From positions 5,193,087-5,257,086 of the forward strand of contig JALPQD010000089.1 in the NCBI GenBank assembly GCA_023101885.1: 64,000 nucleotides of DNA. Direction: 5' to 3'. How positions within the stretch are numbered: the first letter of the stretch is position 1; each line of letters opens with the position of its first letter. Below, in pieces: positions 11,890 to 23,439 of this stretch. The translations under genes and the position numbers were made by a program. The notes under the pieces were generated by a model. That model was not told the DNA's origin. It saw only the letters and a program-made list of their open reading frames with translations, and did not search any database. This DNA comes from Typhlomys cinereus. Taxonomy: Eukaryota > Chordata > Mammalia > Rodentia > Platacanthomyidae.

Positions 11890-12000
11890 GATAAATAAAT
11901 AAATAATAATAGATAGATAGATAGATAATAAACAAATGGATGATAGATACATAGATAACATTATATATACATGATAGATAGATGATAGATACATAAATAG
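11890..12000. repeat. Imperfect (AATA)/(GATA) tetranucleotide array
   Basis: AATAAATAAATAATAAT passes into AGATAGATAGATAGATAA and then into imperfect GATGATAGATACATAGAT units. Confidence 0.9.
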
Positions 12001-14769
12001 AAGTCCATAGATAAAAGATTGTTGCTACCTACAAGATGATGAATTAAATAGACAGATACCATTAGGAGTTTAATTCTTGCATCCAAAGATACAGCTTAGA
12101 TTAAGTAGAAAGGATGCTTATGCCTCATGGCAACTTCTGTGTCTATTCACTTAGTCATGTAAGGATAGAAAATAGTATCCACAAATCCTACTGTCCACTG
12201 TATAAACTCACTGAGCTCTGTGGTCAGAAATAATAAATCCATAAACCATTTAACATCATAAACATTGATACCCATTGGTACTTTGAAATGACCAGACTCA
12301 GAAGATTGTAGAAAAATACAAGTACAGTGGCATGCTATGTTAGTTAATAGTAAACATAAAATGCTATGTTTATATTTATGTGGATTTTAACCATATTTAT
12401 CAACCCTAAAATTTTGTATTTTCTGTGATTTTTCTCCCTTAATAAACATCTGAACACACAGACATGTCCCAAATCTAATTTTGTGTTTGTCGTTTGAATT
12501 AGTTTTTAGGCATCCCTTTAACTAAATTTACATCTACTTGAGGCTCCATATAATCTATATCTACCTGTTCTGGTAAAATAGATGGACCAGTAAATACACA
12601 AATAACATGCAGGAATATAAAAACTAATATCAGAGATCTTCAGGTAAAATAGAAGTATGTGTGGTGGGAACATAGTTCAGAATTAGGACTATGTCATTGG
12701 TTTCTTAGAGGAAGAGGTATCAAAGCGAAAAGTACTAAATGAACAAAAGATGGTTATACAAAGTTATCTAAGCTTGTTTTTTTTATTTCTATGCTTTTAT
12801 TTCTAAGCTTGTTTTATGGGATGACAGGAATGCATTTGTTACTATGGAATGTAGAGAATAAAGGATGGTTATACACAGTAGTGATTGCACTAAGACACAA
12901 GGATTTTAAAATAGACAACAGAGGTGGCACAGGGTTAGATAGCATGCCTTTCCCAAGGTTATTTCCTGAGAAGTATTATGGAGAAACATTGAGACATTAG
13001 GCAGAAAGACCTTATTTGATTTTCATTATTTGATGCACTTGATGAGGATGCATTTTGACAAATACGTCTCTGCAAGCATAGGTGTTAACTACACTGACCA
13101 AGATGGCTACCATATCACTAGGTGATACAGTCTTGTGGGATGTGTCATTAATGCCATCTGCAGTGTCTTTATGTGGTATGTGACCATAAGGGCTTGACAA
13201 AGCTTTTCTCATAAAGAGAAATCGTTACATATTTTCCAACAGGGTCTGAGAATGTTTTAGAATCCACAAGCACTTGGTAAGGAAGGCTTCTCGCTATATT
13301 GATAGTATATTCTGGAATTCTATCAAAATATCAGCACAACATAGACTCCTTCACTGCTTCTCATAGTCACCTCTCCTCAACTCCAGCTGTCCTCACTACA
13401 CTGAGACCAAGATCAGTGTGTGTATAATACAGTTCATCTCTGTTTAATGGATTAGAATACTGTATGATTCAACCTCCAAAGTTCTGTTTGGAAGAATTGT
13501 ATTTAAAATGAGAGTCAAAAGTCCTCCTCTGTGGTATAATTTGAGACGAAGAAGACATACCAAAGGATCTGAGCTACAAATGCTCATCTTAAAGAATGTG
13601 GCCACTAAGTTTCAAGTCAGTTTGCATGTTGAGTTCCACTGCTTCCTAATGAGATGCTGTCTAATTTCTCTCTCATCTTCTTGAAGACAGTCTTCACAGA
13701 ATAGCTCTCAAAAGATTCGTCCTCTAAGCATGGACTATCTCATTGAATTAATACACTTAATAAAACATTGAATCATGTCTGGAATTCCATGAAGAGAGTA
13801 ATTTTACTAGTTACTGAAAGCTTATTTTGTATCTCCTGTGAGATGTCCCTATATTTATTGAATAATCAGACATGAACTACATCCTCCCCATTTTTTTACA
13901 CATTAATGTTAGAGCTTCTATGAAATACCATGCCAGGGTAACACCATTGTAAGTTCAGTGTTTAAAAATGAAGTGTTCAATGCCACCCTAATCTTTGTTC
14001 AGATCTTTCCTGGCTAAAATCATCTTTCAACATTGTGTAATCCCTGTTTTTTTTTTTTTTTTTTTCATTTTAAAGATGCAGCAGTCCTAAGCAAACATTT
14101 AGCAACTGTGGGCTGTGGGTTGCTGAAAGTGATTTTGGGCCATAGATGTGAGAGCCTAGTCACCTAGTCAGTCTTGCATCTCACATTTCAACTTGAGAAA
14201 GTATTTTCCCAGACATGGGGTAAGTCCCTTCTCACTCGATGTTATCCATCATTTTTGTTACCCATGAAATGTGGCTGCTCTGGCTCTATCTGGGATAGGA
14301 ACGCTCTGAGATGCAGGGATGGAATCTGTCTCATTCACATGAAACTTTTCAAATCCCACAATGTCCTGGTACATAATTTTTTGGTTAACAAATAGTAAAT
14401 ATCAACTAAGTGTTAAATATTAACACTTAGAAATCAAGAACTGCAACCTGAGGGACTAGTTCTGGGAACTTTAGGAGCCTTTTAGAGGTGCAGTTTGCTT
14501 CCAATTTTTAACTGAAAAGTATGAAAACTTTAGGAGGTAATTCAAAGAAGGAAATTGAGGGGTGAAGAAATACAAAACTATCACTGAATATTTTTAAACC
14601 TTGTGCTTTAAAAAAAAAAAACACAAATTGCCTAGCTTAGTTTGCTCATGCGATTTTAGGATTTAGTTCACTAAATTGAAAAGCAAGAGTTTGTACAAAC
14701 AAGTAAATATTTACAAATTGAATTTCCTTTGCAATATTTTTCATCCTCAAGAAAAATTCCACCCCAAGC
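12001..14769. other. Unique noncoding sequence
   Basis: Long AT-rich stretch with a 19-base poly-T near 14048-14066. I recognise no gene, exon or repeat family. The short frames at 12791-13000, 13012-13212 and 14174-14395 have no motifs. Confidence 0.5.
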
Positions 14770-15050
14770 TGCTGACCTTTATGCAAACAAAGCTCTTATC
14801 ATTTGCTCAGTGATGAGACTCAGGAGAAGTTTGAGCCTAGAAAATAATTATCCCATAGCACAATACAGAAGCTAACGATATTAGGGTTGCTGACGTGATA
14901 TCCTTTGGGAGCAGCCACAGACTGGGAATGAACAGAGGCAACAGAGTGACGTATATGGAGCAGATATCACAATTTACTTCTACGCCCCCAGTACCCAAGC
15001 TAATACCCTCCGATGGATTAATTCACTTGATATCCATAGCAATATTTGGG
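14770..15050. promoter_or_regulatory. Candidate conserved noncoding element
   Basis: Unique sequence of mixed composition between repeats holds clustered motif-like words: TATGCAAACAAAG (POU/SOX-like), GCTGACGTGA (CREB/ATF-like) and GATGGATTAATTC (homeodomain, OTX-like GGATTA). Such clusters are common in conserved enhancers but also arise by chance. There is no direct evidence of conservation. Confidence 0.22.
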
Positions 15051-15099
15051 GGGGAAAACGAAGGCATTTTTTTTTTTTCAAATGGAAACACTGGTGCAG

Positions 15100-15392
15100 A
15101 GGTCTGGAGAAATGGCTCAGTGGATGAAGTGGTTGTTGTGTAAACACCAGGCCCTGAGATCAGATCTCTGCATCCAATGTGAAAGGCTGGGGTGGGGATG
15201 CACCTAATACCCCAGAGCTGACAGCCCGACATGGGAGGTTTCGAAGAGCTTGCTGGTCAGCCAGTCGATCAGTGGGCTCCAGACTCAGGGAGAGGCCAAA
15301 TAAAATGAAGTGGACACCCATCAAGGAAGGCATTTGAGATCATCCATACATACACATACTTCACACACATACCAAAAAAATGAAAAAAAAAA
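15100..15392 (+). mobile_element. B4-like composite SINE
   Basis: The head GGTCTGGAGAAATGGCTCAG (A-box at about 15113) is followed by CCTGAGATCAGATCT at the B-box position. The 7SL-like half reads CTGGGGTGGGGATGCACC, GCTTGCTGGTCAGCCAGTC and GACTCAGGGAGAGGCC. It ends in CA-rich sequence and two A-runs at about 15374-15391. Confidence 0.8.
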
Positions 15393-15418
15393 TGGGCTGA
15401 GACAGCTGCTCCCTTCTG

Positions 15419-15550
15419 GGGGCTTTGGAGATGATTCAGTAGTTAAAAGCATTGCATGCAAACTTAGCAGCCTGAGTTAGATCCCTGGAACCCTACATGG
15501 TGAGAGGAAAGAGTCAATTTCTGAAAAGTTATCTTCTGACATCTGTCCTC
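15419..15550 (+). mobile_element. B3-like SINE
   Basis: GGGGCTTTGGAGATGATTCAG is the head; AGCCTGAGTTAGATCCCTGG is the B-box region; AAAGTTATCTTCTGACATCTG matches the GTTGTCCTCTGACCTCC block of B3 elements. It abuts the LTR-like repeat that follows. Confidence 0.72.
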
Positions 15551-15562
15551 TCTGTGTTACAT

Positions 15563-15880
15563 TCATGCTTTGAAATGTGTCCCCCACAGTCTCATGAGTT
15601 TGGAAAGGCCAAGGCTCCTTGGTGGAGGAAGGCAATCACAGGGATTGGGTTTCAAGGTGGATTAGTCCCACCCTACCTCCTGGAGAAGTCTATTTTTTCA
15701 GCGGGAGTCTTGCAGCTCTCAGTCTCCAAAATGTCTGCAGCGACCTAGCGTGTCTCCAGCTTCTGCCAGCCTGCCATGCCTCTTCTGTGCCTCCCCTCTG
15801 GAACCAGTAAGCTGAATAAATCTCCCTTTGTCACTTAAGTTGCTTGACTTTGGGTGTTTTCTCACAGTAAGAGAAAAGAA
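15563..15880 (+). mobile_element. LTR-like dispersed repeat
   Basis: Shares the start (TTTGAAATGTGTCCCCCACA), GTGGAGGAAGGCA, GGATTAG...CCTACCTCC and CTTAAGTTGCTTGACTTTGG blocks with the inverted copy at 5313-5653. AATAAA at about 15815 sits 60 bases before the end. This fits a solo LTR of MaLR/ERVL type or a rodent medium-reiteration repeat; the family name is not settled. Confidence 0.65.
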
Positions 15881-16219
15881 TAACCACCTTTAAAACACTT
15901 TAAAAAACACCTCCCTTTTTTAAAAGACTCCAAATTAAGACAGGGCAAAGAAGCAAAGGAGTAATTATTAGCAGCTTCATCCTAGTCCAGTGTCTCTGTC
16001 CATAACCCGTCCTTGGTCCAACTAATATATGATGCCTTATTGTCAAAACATCCTCAACGACTTGTTCATTATCAAATGAAAGAAAAGATAAGGTCTTCAA
16101 ATATAAAACAGACCTTTTCTTCTCTATTCTTTAAAGTTTTAAAACAGTGCTGTCTAACTAAGTTAAAGCTACAATTTTTAAGAGTTATACTTTAAAACGA
16201 AATGGTAAAATTGATTTTA

Positions 16220-16248
16220 TTTTTTATATATATTTTATTATTTATTCA

Positions 16249-16286
<38 letters not shown>

Positions 16287-16495
16287 ACCATGGGAGAATT
16301 CGGGAACCACCATGGACCACTTCCACCTCCTCCTTGTTTACTCTGCCCTGGGATTCACAGGCTCCGCCCCACCAGGACCAGAAACTCAGGCTTCCCCCGC
16401 TTCCGCCTGGCGTCTATACGTGGGGTCTTGGATCCAAACTCAGGACCTTCCACCTGCAAGGCAGAGGCTTAACCCCTGAGCCACCTCTCCAGCCA
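16220..16495 (-). mobile_element. Young B2-like SINE, copy B (long subfamily)
   Basis: Same structure as copy A in reverse. Flanked by a 16-bp target-site duplication, GGTAAAATTGATTTTA, at 16204-16219 and 16496-16511. It has a (GT)n stretch of about 30 bases and includes the GTTTACT segment near 16336-16346. The nearby overlapping 60-75-codon frames are readings of this element. Confidence 0.92.
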
Positions 16496-16511
16496 GGTAA
16501 AATTGATTTTA

Positions 16512-16859
16512 ATAATTAATTTCATAAAATCCCGATCATATGCACACACACATTTACACACATGCACACACACATATATATACTGCCTTATGATTTCAAT
16601 ATATAAAGTTATTAAAATACATTCTCTCCCCTCCAAACAAAATAAAATCCAATGTATATTTAAGTAGTCATATTTCAAGTAAATGTAGCTATATAAGTGT
16701 TAGTACTACATGATATAGACATCGAGGGTTTTGTTCAGGATTGCTAGTAAAACTGCTTGGACAGCAGACATTTAGCTTTTCTTCCTTGCACATATCAATC
16801 CCATCATTTTTTACTTGACTCAGTGCTGTGTAAACTAGTTTAGACCTGAGTCAAGATCT
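16512..16859. other. Unique noncoding sequence
   Basis: A CA/TA-rich patch lies at about 16542-16580. Nothing else is recognised. Confidence 0.5.
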
Positions 16860-16889
16860 AGATCAGTGTCAAACTGTTGTTTCCAGTAG

Positions 16890-17045
16890 AAACTTTGAGT
16901 CTTCAAACCCTTGGACAATTCTCTGAAGATCTTCCAGCCTCCGTTGTAAAATGGGGAGAAAGGTGCCTACTTAGTGCACAAGGTTGTCATGAGCTAATAT
17001 ATAAATCTCCAAAATGTGGTAGTTTTTCATTATGTAAATATTATT
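16890..17045 (+). mobile_element. MIR relic
   Basis: CTTGGACAATTCTCTGAAG, GTTGTAAAATGGGGAGAA, GGTGCCTACTTAG and AGGTTGTCATGAGCTAAT follow MIR order (CTTGGGCAAGT, TGTAAAATGGGGA, TACCTACC, AGGGTTGT). Confidence 0.7.
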
Positions 17046-17064
17046 ACGATTACAGGTTGTTATA

Positions 17065-17505
17065 TCCAGATGCAGATGTCAACTTGATAGCTGAGTGTTT
17101 GAGCTCTGGGCACAGAACCGGTGGCTATAAAAAACAAAACAAAACAAAACAAAAAACAGTAATTGAGTTTAGCTCTGAGAAAGCTTGCAGGAGAGTGTCT
17201 GATTCATGGGAAGGCCCAGCTCATGGTGGGTGTGGCTAGTCTATTTGCAGGTAAATATAGTGCAGGGGACTTGCTAAAAAAGGTGACATCCTTCTGTTTG
17301 GCCAGCCATGCTGTCCTGGGAAATGAAGATTGCCCGTCACAGCAATCTTGTGGATTCAGTGTGGCTAGATCCCTCAGCCCTCATGGTTTAGACTCCTGCC
17401 TTGCTGAAGTAAGAACTTTAATGGGACAGTTATAAAGTCTTTTGCTCCCTTAAGCCATTTGGTTATAAATTTATAGCAGCAGCATGCTTAGTAACTGAGA
17501 CTCAG
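17065..17505 (+). mobile_element. LTR-like rodent repeat of the TGTCAACTTGA type
   Basis: Starts with GATGTCAACTTGATAGCTGAG, continues with GGCCCAGCTCATGGTGGGTG and ends with ATGCTTAGTAACTGAG, in the order of a familiar rodent interspersed repeat that begins TGTCAACTTGACA. Reverse-orientation relatives are at 37330-37728 and 49500-50150. An AAAAC microsatellite (about 17128-17156) is inserted near the start. The family label in databases is not certain to me. Confidence 0.6.
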
Positions 17506-18385
17506 GTAAGCCTCATCTTGTTCTGTGTGGTTAAATTCATTATCCTTGACACAGAAATCATAGATGCTTCACAAGCACTTACGCTCCAGCATTCTCCCAA
17601 TACCTTCAGGACGGCTTTTCATCACTGTCTACGTGTCCTTCATGACTGGACACTGTCCAGCCTCTGATCTCAACTCTGCCTCTTCAGTCTATGCCCTGTG
17701 GCCATGGTATGGCCATTGCTTACAGTTCCATAAAGGATTTCTTTTTTTCTTTGCTTCACCAATTACAATGAATTTGGGTTAGCCAATCACTCATTCACTG
17801 TGAGTCGATAAAAACTGTTACAGGTTTCACACATGTTGATGGATTTATTATATTTTCCAAAACGCTAGAGTATCCTGAAAAAAATGATCTCTGTAAGCTA
17901 ATTGAAATAATTATAAGCTTTTAAAAATCCTATTAGCCTCCTTATGGATGGATTTAGCACTCTCTAGCACTGAGCCCTTAAAAAGCAAAAAGAAAGCCCA
18001 GAAACTATCAGTTAGAACAAAAGAGAACTGCAAACTTGCCATTCAGGGATTTTTCTTCTTCCTGGGGAAAGGCGATTCTACAAATCTATTGTTCCAGAAT
18101 TGCTGAAGGACTGTGGATCAGTCCAGGTTTCTTTCTTATAGAGTTGATGTCCACTGGAACAGAAACTCTATGTTCTAACTTCGGCAATAATTCAGGACTC
18201 TCCCATATTAGCCCCTTTGCTGTGCTTTGGATATGGCTGACATACATTTCCCTGTGTGTCTGGGTGCTGAAGATTTGGCTCTCCTTAGATTGCATTGGGG
18301 TGGTAGGAGCTTTAAGATAGAGAACCTACTTGAAGATCCTAAGGATATTAGACGCACATTGGCACATTGTAGCTCTCTCTCTCTT

Positions 18386-18390
<5 letters not shown>
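17506..18390. other. Unique noncoding sequence
   Basis: No gene or repeat family recognised; short frames on both strands lack motifs. Confidence 0.5.

Positions 18391-18430
<40 letters not shown>
18391..18430. repeat. (CT)20 microsatellite
   Basis: Forty uninterrupted bases of CT, extended upstream by imperfect CTCTTCTC units from 18371. This explains the low-complexity frames rich in Ser/Leu and Glu/Arg here. Confidence 0.96.
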
Positions 18431-18435
<5 letters not shown>

Positions 18436-18439
18436 CATT

Positions 18440-19104
18440 TGACAATTTTATCTTTCTCACTTACACATGATTCTGTCATCTATCATGAAATATTGCCAGA
18501 TCTGAGTTAGATCTGGTGCAAGTCCATGAATCTCCATAAATTTCTGCAACTTTCTGTTCTTCATGGAGTTAGCCTATCTCCGGTATTGTCCTAGGATTAT
18601 ACAAAGTGTGCCAATGCATGCTCTGCCATGAGTCAATGTCTTTCTATCTCTCTGGTCAAAGCTGGTATGAAATTATTGGGGTGTTTGTATAAAGGATTCA
18701 TTCCTCAATCAAAATCTGGGTGGAGCAGTTTATGGAATTCTGCATACAATGTCTCAAAAATCTTCCCTTTTCCAAAGGCATTGACTGATATGAAATCATT
18801 TAACAATTTTGTATTCTGGTTTTGTGCCTGAGGAAAAACCAAATTCAGAACAAAATTTCCCCTTATGATGAATGGCTGAGAGAGAAAATATCTACTCTGT
18901 CAAGATCCACTTATTCTTCCTCAAAGAAGAGGGGAAAAAAGACACCTGGTATGTGAGTACATAAAACACTTAGACAACATATGAAGCACAAAGTCCTCAC
19001 TACTTCCAATATTCCTTTGCTCAGGGATCTGGATGAACTCACTAGGGCCAGTTGAATATAGAAAATGATATAATATCATTTAAGTTGGTTGATATTCTTT
19101 TTCT
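18440..19104. other. Unique noncoding sequence
   Basis: Nothing recognised. Confidence 0.5.
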
Positions 19105-19458
19105 TTTCATGTATGTGAATATACACATGCATACATGTGTGTGTGTAGCTCTTTTTGGCATGTGGTTGCGCATGTATGCATATATACTCAAGTGCATGCA
19201 TATATATCCACTCATATATATATGGTGCACTTGAGTATGCGTGCCTGTGAAGTTCCCAAGGATGATAGTAAAAATCATCCTGGATTGCTCTATGCTCCAT
19301 CTCCTTATTGTCTGCTCTGAGGATTCCTAGTCCCAAACTTCCAGGGATAAAATTACACGTAGTGCTGCAATATTTGCCTGGAAATGTTAGCTGGGATCTG
19401 GGGATATGAACTCAGGTTCTTTGGCTTCCATGACTAAGGTTTTAGCCATGGCCCTTTA
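19105..19458 (-). mobile_element. Older SINE, decayed
   Basis: The plus strand shows a TG/TA-rich part, then ATCATCCTGGATTGCTC, a middle of about 110 bases, and GGGATCTGGGGATATGAACTCAGG ahead of a tRNA-like head ending ATGGCCC. This is the same older family as 44013-44302 (both have TGGATTGCT and GGGATCTGG...ACTCAGG). Confidence 0.65.
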
Positions 19459-20039
19459 AGTGGATTTTGCTTTGTAATGTATAACTCTGCGTCCTCAGAG
19501 AACTACTAGATTCTCTTAACCTTATTTTCTTCATGTCTGAAATGACTAATTAGCTCTCCCCAACCTGTTGTGAAAATAATGTCAAGTGGGAAATAAGTTC
19601 CAATCCCCCTATGAATTAAAGTGGTCCTTGAAAAAGTCTCCACCTGAGCTAATCTGAGGCGCACTACTTCTTCTATTTATTTTAAACAAAAGCAAAGTGC
19701 ACCCAATTGATGGCGTACTGCAATAAACGACACTGAGAGATTTAAGCAACTTTCTCACCTTATGACGGAGCCAAACTGTCCTTTGAATACAAAGACTATC
19801 TTACTGGCTTCTCAGTGGTTGCCATGCCATTTCCATCCTTCCTGAGCTATTGCTTATTAGCATTTAATAAGAGCATATGAGAGAATTACGATGCCACCTG
19901 TCATTGTTGAGAAAATATAAAAGAAAAAGATGATCAAACTGTTGTTTTATGTGTGCAACTCAGGTGGCTGCAACACGTACAGATGGGGAAATAGATTGCC
20001 ACAAAGAGAGTGTGTGCAAGAACACGAAGCCTCCGTTGT
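19459..20039. other. Unique noncoding sequence
   Basis: No gene or repeat recognised. Composition is less AT-rich toward the candidate element that follows. Confidence 0.45.
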
Positions 20040-20240
20040 GCCTCACAGCAATCTCATATTTCTCTCACTGCATATTTGATTTAGGCAGTTATCAGAATTA
20101 ATTGACTTGGCTCCAGAGAGGATCAAAGGTGCTAAGTTGCATTATTTACATGTCAGCTGCCCTCATTTGCTATTTAAACTAAAAATGATCTGTGCTCCAG
20201 AGGATGCAAATGATAGCTGCTTTAGAACCTGATAAGCAGT
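20040..20240. promoter_or_regulatory. Candidate conserved noncoding element / enhancer
   Basis: Within 200 bases there are an AATTAATTGA homeodomain-like site (20096-20105), ATCAAAGG matching the TCF/LEF core (20122-20129), TATTTACA matching a forkhead site (20143-20150), an E-box CAGCTG (20154-20159) and a perfect octamer ATGCAAAT (20204-20211). No repeat signature is seen. The density of motif words is striking, but function and conservation are inferred only. Confidence 0.33.
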
Positions 20241-21822
20241 CAGTGCCGTGGGCTGCCCCGTGGCAGAGTGTCTTCCCCCTTTCTTCAAGCTCCTTTAACA
20301 AGAAGGTGGAAACAGTTGTGTGGAAATATTTTACCTAGTTCACAACCTGAGAATACTTTTGTAATGAAAAACAGGGGCAACTTCCTGTTCCATGAAGAGG
20401 GTACTCAGTGATAGTCTAGGTGGCATTTTATAGGTAATTCCTAGCAAATTAAAAATTTAGCATGCCTGGCCACTGTCTATGAAATTCTGTCATTGCCTTT
20501 AATGCTTTGAGAAGATCACAGATCTCCTATATTTGCAAATGCCACCAAAGGAAGAGCTTTATCTTTATGGCGTACTAGTGAGAAAAATGAGAGAGAAAAC
20601 TTATTTATAAGTGGAGCGTCATTTTTAAGATTTTCTGATAACTTAGTATCAGAATCTGGGAGGCAGGGACTTATTCACTCAGTTAATTCAGTTTTATATG
20701 AAAAAGAAGAGAATGATCATGTCTTCTCATAGAATTAATGAGTTAGTATTTAGTTCCTGATGATGTTACAGAAAAAAAAGATGATGTCAATTATGAAAGT
20801 AATGAAAATAATAAGACGAATTCAGCCATATTGTTTGAAAGTAAGAAATGTTTGATAGTGATAGATACATTCAATGCTTTTAGCATCCCAGAAGAATATA
20901 AAACTGGTGGATCATGCAACAGATGAGATAAAGTTGGTGAGATACTGTTGTTTCCTTTACTATCCTCTGTTTCCAAAAAAATGCTAACAGAAATTCTTAG
21001 ACTGATAATGTTGGCCATAGCCAGGCCATTTTGTAGAACCCCCTACCATTTTGGCTGGAATGTGACAGTTCCCAAAGGTGAACTTAAACATTGACAATAC
21101 TTGAGAAACTAAAGTAACTTATCTTCCAAGAACTCTGCCTTCCAACCCTGTTGACCAAAATAGTGGCTGACCTGGAGAGATGGCTGTCATTTACCCGGCG
21201 TTCTTTCACTCCTCACACCTACCATCCTGACACTCCCTTAGCCATGTCTGAAAGTCATAAAAGTTGGATACTGCCTTTGTCCTGTGCATGCTTCAGATTT
21301 CTCTTGACCTTACAAATAGCTCATCCTCCCTGCGATTCATTTTTCTTACGTGACATGAAGACAATGATGAGGCAGCCCTCAATAGTTTGTCATAAAATGA
21401 ATAAATATTGATGGCGCACTATAAATCATATTGAGTGATTCCTGAGAACACTATAAAAACAGAGGAGGAGAATGGATCTTCCTCTATTTGAGGCAAATGA
21501 GCTTCAGTGTAATTTTGGTGCTGGCGACTCTTTATTGAGGTAGTAAAGCATTGTGCTTCCAACAGAAATCATGTCAAGGTGGATCTGCAGAAGAAACTGT
21601 CATTTCCCAAAGACATTTCATCTGGCTCAATCTACACCAAGTGGAGAACCAAATGTACCCTAACCAGCAGCTAAAATAATTAGCTTTCAGTGCACCACAT
21701 AGTCATGATCATAAGAACTTCTCTTAGACTATGAACCAACTAGAGGAAAGTCATAGAGAGGACTTGGATGAAGTCCTAAAGAAGGAAGAAGCTGGGTAAG
21801 AATTCAACTTCAATTCGCCTAT
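20241..21822. other. Unique noncoding sequence
   Basis: Nothing recognised. The 86-codon frame at 21151-21411 has no motif and starts in sequence that slightly resembles a SINE head (CTGGAGAGATGGCT at 21172), without a following body. Confidence 0.5.
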
Positions 21823-21837
21823 AGAAGCTTATATTTT

Positions 21838-22134
21838 CTTTTTTTTTTCTTTTTTTATTATTTATTCAATTGTGAGTGTATGTGTGTGTGCGCATGTGTG
21901 TGTACGTATGAGTGTGTGTGTAGAGCCACAGACGAATTCGGGAACCACCATGGACCTCCTCCACCTCCTCCTTGTTTACTCTGCCTGGGGCAGCGTTTAC
22001 TCCGCTCTATGAGGACCAGCAATGCAGGTCACCCCCGCTTCCGCCCAGCGTCTATACGTGGGGTCTAGGATCCGAACTCAGGACCTACTGCCTGCAAGGC
22101 AGAGGCTTAACCCCTGAGCCACCTCTTCAGCCCC
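21838..22134 (-). mobile_element. Young B2-like SINE, copy C (long subfamily)
   Basis: Flanked by a 15-bp target-site duplication, AGAAGCTTATATTTT, at 21823-21837 and 22135-22149. It carries the GTTTACT segment and, like copy D, the diagnostic GAGGACCAGCAATGCAGG. A local scramble (GGGGCAGCGTTTACTCC near 21990-22005) replaces the usual ATTCACAGGCTCC. Confidence 0.92.
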
Positions 22135-22149
22135 AGAAGCTTATATTTT

Positions 22150-22609
22150 TCATGTCTTAGAATGGACAGAAAATGTATCATGTTAACTACCATATGACTA
22201 ATAGTATATGTAAATCATATGAAGGAATGTTAGTTATTTGCCAATTTAGCTTTGTGAACATAAAGGACTGAATTTTACAATTTGCTTTTCTATCTGGTCC
22301 TCATACTATTAAGGTTAAATTTAAATAAATTTAAATGATAAAAATTGATTTTTCAAAAGAGAATTTAGGTTCTTATCCGGTAATTTCATATTGAATTTTG
22401 GAATACCAATCTGTACATGTTTTGTTAACAATCACTAGATTTTATTGCTTCTCATGAGATATCATTGCATACAACTAGGAATGTGGCATTTTAGAAAGCA
22501 AGTTTTTTTTTTTTTTGAACCTTCAAATATTTCTTCTTTTTTCATGTAGGAGACAAGCTTAGGAAGATAGTGAGGATTCCACAAGGCCAAGATTATTTTA
22601 TTCCTTGTC
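22150..22609. other. Unique AT-rich spacer between two inverted young SINEs
   Basis: Nothing recognised except a 15-base poly-T at about 22502-22516. Confidence 0.5.
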
Positions 22610-22623
22610 AAATTCTATTCTGC

Positions 22624-22925
22624 GGGGCTGGAGAAGTGGCTCAGGGGTTAAGCCTCTGCCTTGCAGGCAGAAGGTCCTGAGTTTGAATCCTAGACCCCAC
22701 ATATAGACACTGGGCGGAAGCGGGGGTGGCCTGCATTGCTGGTCCTCGTAGGGCAGAGCCTGTGAATCCGGGGCAGAGTAAACAAGGAGGAGGTGGAGGC
22801 GGTCCATGGTGGTTCCCGAATTCGTCTGTGGTTCTACACACACATTCATACATACACACACACATACACACACACATGCACACACGCATACATGCACAAT
22901 TGAATAAATAATAAAAAAAAGAAAA
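22624..22925 (+). mobile_element. Young B2-like SINE, copy D (long subfamily)
   Basis: Begins GGGCTGGAGAAGTGGCTCAG and ends with CAATTGAATAAATAATAAAA. Flanked by a 14-bp target-site duplication, AAATTCTATTCTGC, at 22610-22623 and 22926-22939. AATAAA is at 22903-22908. It shares diagnostic bases with copy C, which lies 490 bp upstream in the opposite orientation. Confidence 0.93.
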
Positions 22926-23204
22926 AAATTCTATTCTGCATGTGGCTATTGACACCAGCTATCTAGACCGCATATCGGAGTGGTTCACTCATAGGCCAGC
23001 TTCAGTGAGTTAGAGTAAATGGGTTCAGAGGTACAAGTGATAGTGCTGGGACATATGATAGTCAGGAAGGATGGAAATGGTGATATCTTACATGGGATTT
23101 TTCAGTACTGCTTACAAAGTTAGCTCAAAAATATGGGCATTTCAAGTAAGAAAGAATTTGTTATTTACTATTCATGAGTGTAAGATACGTGCAAGTACAT
23201 ATGC

Positions 23205-23435
23205 ATATTTGCATGTAGACCACATGTGTATGTGGGAGACATGCAGAAGGGTGTGCATGAATGTGGAGAACGCAGGATGATGCCAGAAGTCTTCACACAT
23301 AGCTCTTTCATCTTACAGTTTTGAAGTTGGAACTATGAACCAGAGCTTGCTAGTCTGGCTAGACAGCTTCCCCTGGGATTCCTAGGCTCTGTTTCCCATG
23401 GCTGTATATCCAGGTGAGCATACCTGGTATTACTC
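23205..23435 (-). mobile_element. B4-like SINE fragment, tRNA head missing
   Basis: GTGTGCATGAATGTGGAGAA, GAACCAGAGCTTGCTAGTCTGG and CTAGACAGCTTCCCCTGG follow the reversed 7SL-like half and CA-rich end of B4-type SINEs. The tRNA-like head expected after 23435 is absent, so the copy is 5'-truncated. Confidence 0.65.
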
Positions 23436-23439
23436 CCTT

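Noticed and set aside
18391..18430. Frames rich in Arg/Glu or Ser/Leu suggesting a charged coiled coil
   Set aside because: They are readings of a (CT)20 microsatellite.
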